DNA of 5,794 nt, taken from assembly GCF_003325755.1 (NCBI RefSeq), contig NZ_QORI02000074.1, forward strand, positions 1 through 5,794, read 5' to 3'. Positions 5,512 through 5,794 of this stretch are shown in pieces. A program made the position numbers and the translations under genes. The notes below the pieces were generated by a model, which was given only the letters and a program-made list of their open reading frames with translations, ran no database searches and was not told the origin of the DNA. Positions within the stretch are counted from its first letter, which is position 1. Every line of letters begins with the position of its first letter. Source of the DNA: Pseudomonas sp. SST3. Lineage in GTDB: Bacteria > Pseudomonadota > Gammaproteobacteria > Pseudomonadales > Pseudomonadaceae.

Positions 5512-5705
5512 GATGCAACTCCGGCCTTACGCAATTCAGTTGAGGTCAACGCTAAACGAAACAAACGAAAATCGCAATATTCGAAACAATGCTGGCGACT
5601 CACGTACCAGTCAACTTTTCCCACATCAACTGACAAATTGAGCTGATATCGGTTTCTGACTCCCCCTCATAGGCTCACTCCCTCGCACAAGGAAGTGAAT
5701 CGGTC
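5512..5705. promoter_or_regulatory. Control region of the toxin-antitoxin operon with repeated TTGA/TCAA half-sites
   Basis: This 194-nt AT-richer gap should contain the minus-strand promoter of the antitoxin-toxin operon and the promoter of the rightward gene at its far end. A 12-bp inverted repeat, GTTGAGGTCAAC, lies at 5539-5550, about 28 nt before the antitoxin ATG. Further half-sites TCAACT at 5611-5616 and TCAACTG at 5626-5632 share its core. They may be operators for antitoxin autoregulation. A minus-strand TTGACT (5615-5610) followed after 17 nt by CATTGT is a weak promoter candidate. Confidence 0.45.
5539..5550. repeat. Inverted repeat GTTGAGGTCAAC upstream of the antitoxin
   Basis: Perfect 5-bp arms GTTGA and TCAAC around GG. 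Its position between the likely promoter and the antitoxin start fits a repressor site. The arms are short, so chance cannot be excluded. Confidence 0.5.
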
Positions 5706-5794
5706 ATGTCAGAACGCTTTTATCCACCCACCGAACAAGCGTTACTCAAGCGACGAATCCTCACCCGGCAACCGTCGCGTGTGCCGTATTCGCC
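5706..5794 (+). CDS. Unrecognised protein, N-terminal 29 residues only
   Basis: An ATG at 5706 opens a frame with no stop up to the window's right edge, reading MSERFYPPTEQALLKRRILT and on. A purine-rich AAGGAAG (from about 5689) lies some 10 nt upstream and could serve as a ribosome-binding site. The stretch is basic and proline-containing, with no signal peptide. I do not recognise the family, and 29 residues are too few to judge. It diverges from the toxin-antitoxin operon. Confidence 0.5.
   Translation, partial: MSERFYPPTEQALLKRRILTRQPSRVPYS

Noticed and set aside
1..5794. CRISPR array, insertion sequence or transposon ends
   Set aside because: No regularly spaced repeats, no transposase-like frame and no terminal inverted repeats with target duplications were seen.

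Overview
The window looks like a stretch of a Pseudomonas chromosome, most likely from the fluorescens group. This is inferred from the protein sequences, the GC-rich third positions, and a queA gene head-to-head with a tRNA-Leu. No plasmid or phage backbone is visible.

Layout from left to right. Positions 1-244 (-) hold the N-terminus of QueA, the queuosine pathway ribosyltransferase-isomerase. It diverges from a tRNA-Leu(CAA) at 354-439 (+), which has a clear sigma-70 promoter and an intrinsic terminator. A 109-aa protein of unknown function follows (522-851, +). Its 3' end overlaps a convergent LysE/ArgO-type amino-acid exporter (822-1460, -). Just upstream of that exporter on the same strand is an isopenicillin-N-synthase-like 2-oxoglutarate/Fe(II) oxygenase (1487-2293, -), readable only across three frame changes. 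Divergent from this pair, across about 225 nt, is an XRE regulator with an NBR1/FW-type Ig-like domain (2553-3212, +). It runs convergently into a second exporter of the RhtB branch of the LysE family (3221-3856, -). Next come a bacterial PH-domain protein broken by two frame changes (4013-4387, +), a bidirectional terminator (4401-4430), and a toxin-antitoxin pair on the minus strand. The antitoxin is an excisionase/HTH_17-type protein (5041-5511). The toxin is a PIN-domain nuclease (4468-5044) that starts inside the antitoxin stop codon and carries one frame change. The start of an unrecognised gene lies at 5706-5794 (+).

The most coherent functional unit is the regulator plus the divergent oxygenase-exporter pair. 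I infer a small module in which the oxygenase modifies an amino-acid-like compound, the exporter pumps it out, and the XRE/FW protein senses it or its precursor. The second unit is an ordinary-looking VapC-type toxin-antitoxin operon with TTGA/TCAA half-sites in its upstream region.

The main caution is six well-supported frame changes, and a possible seventh, in 5.8 kb. At least four are at or beside short homopolymers, and the reading frames around them are clean. That fits indel errors in the sequence as well as true gene decay. All three broken genes can be rebuilt into full-length proteins with their key residues intact.
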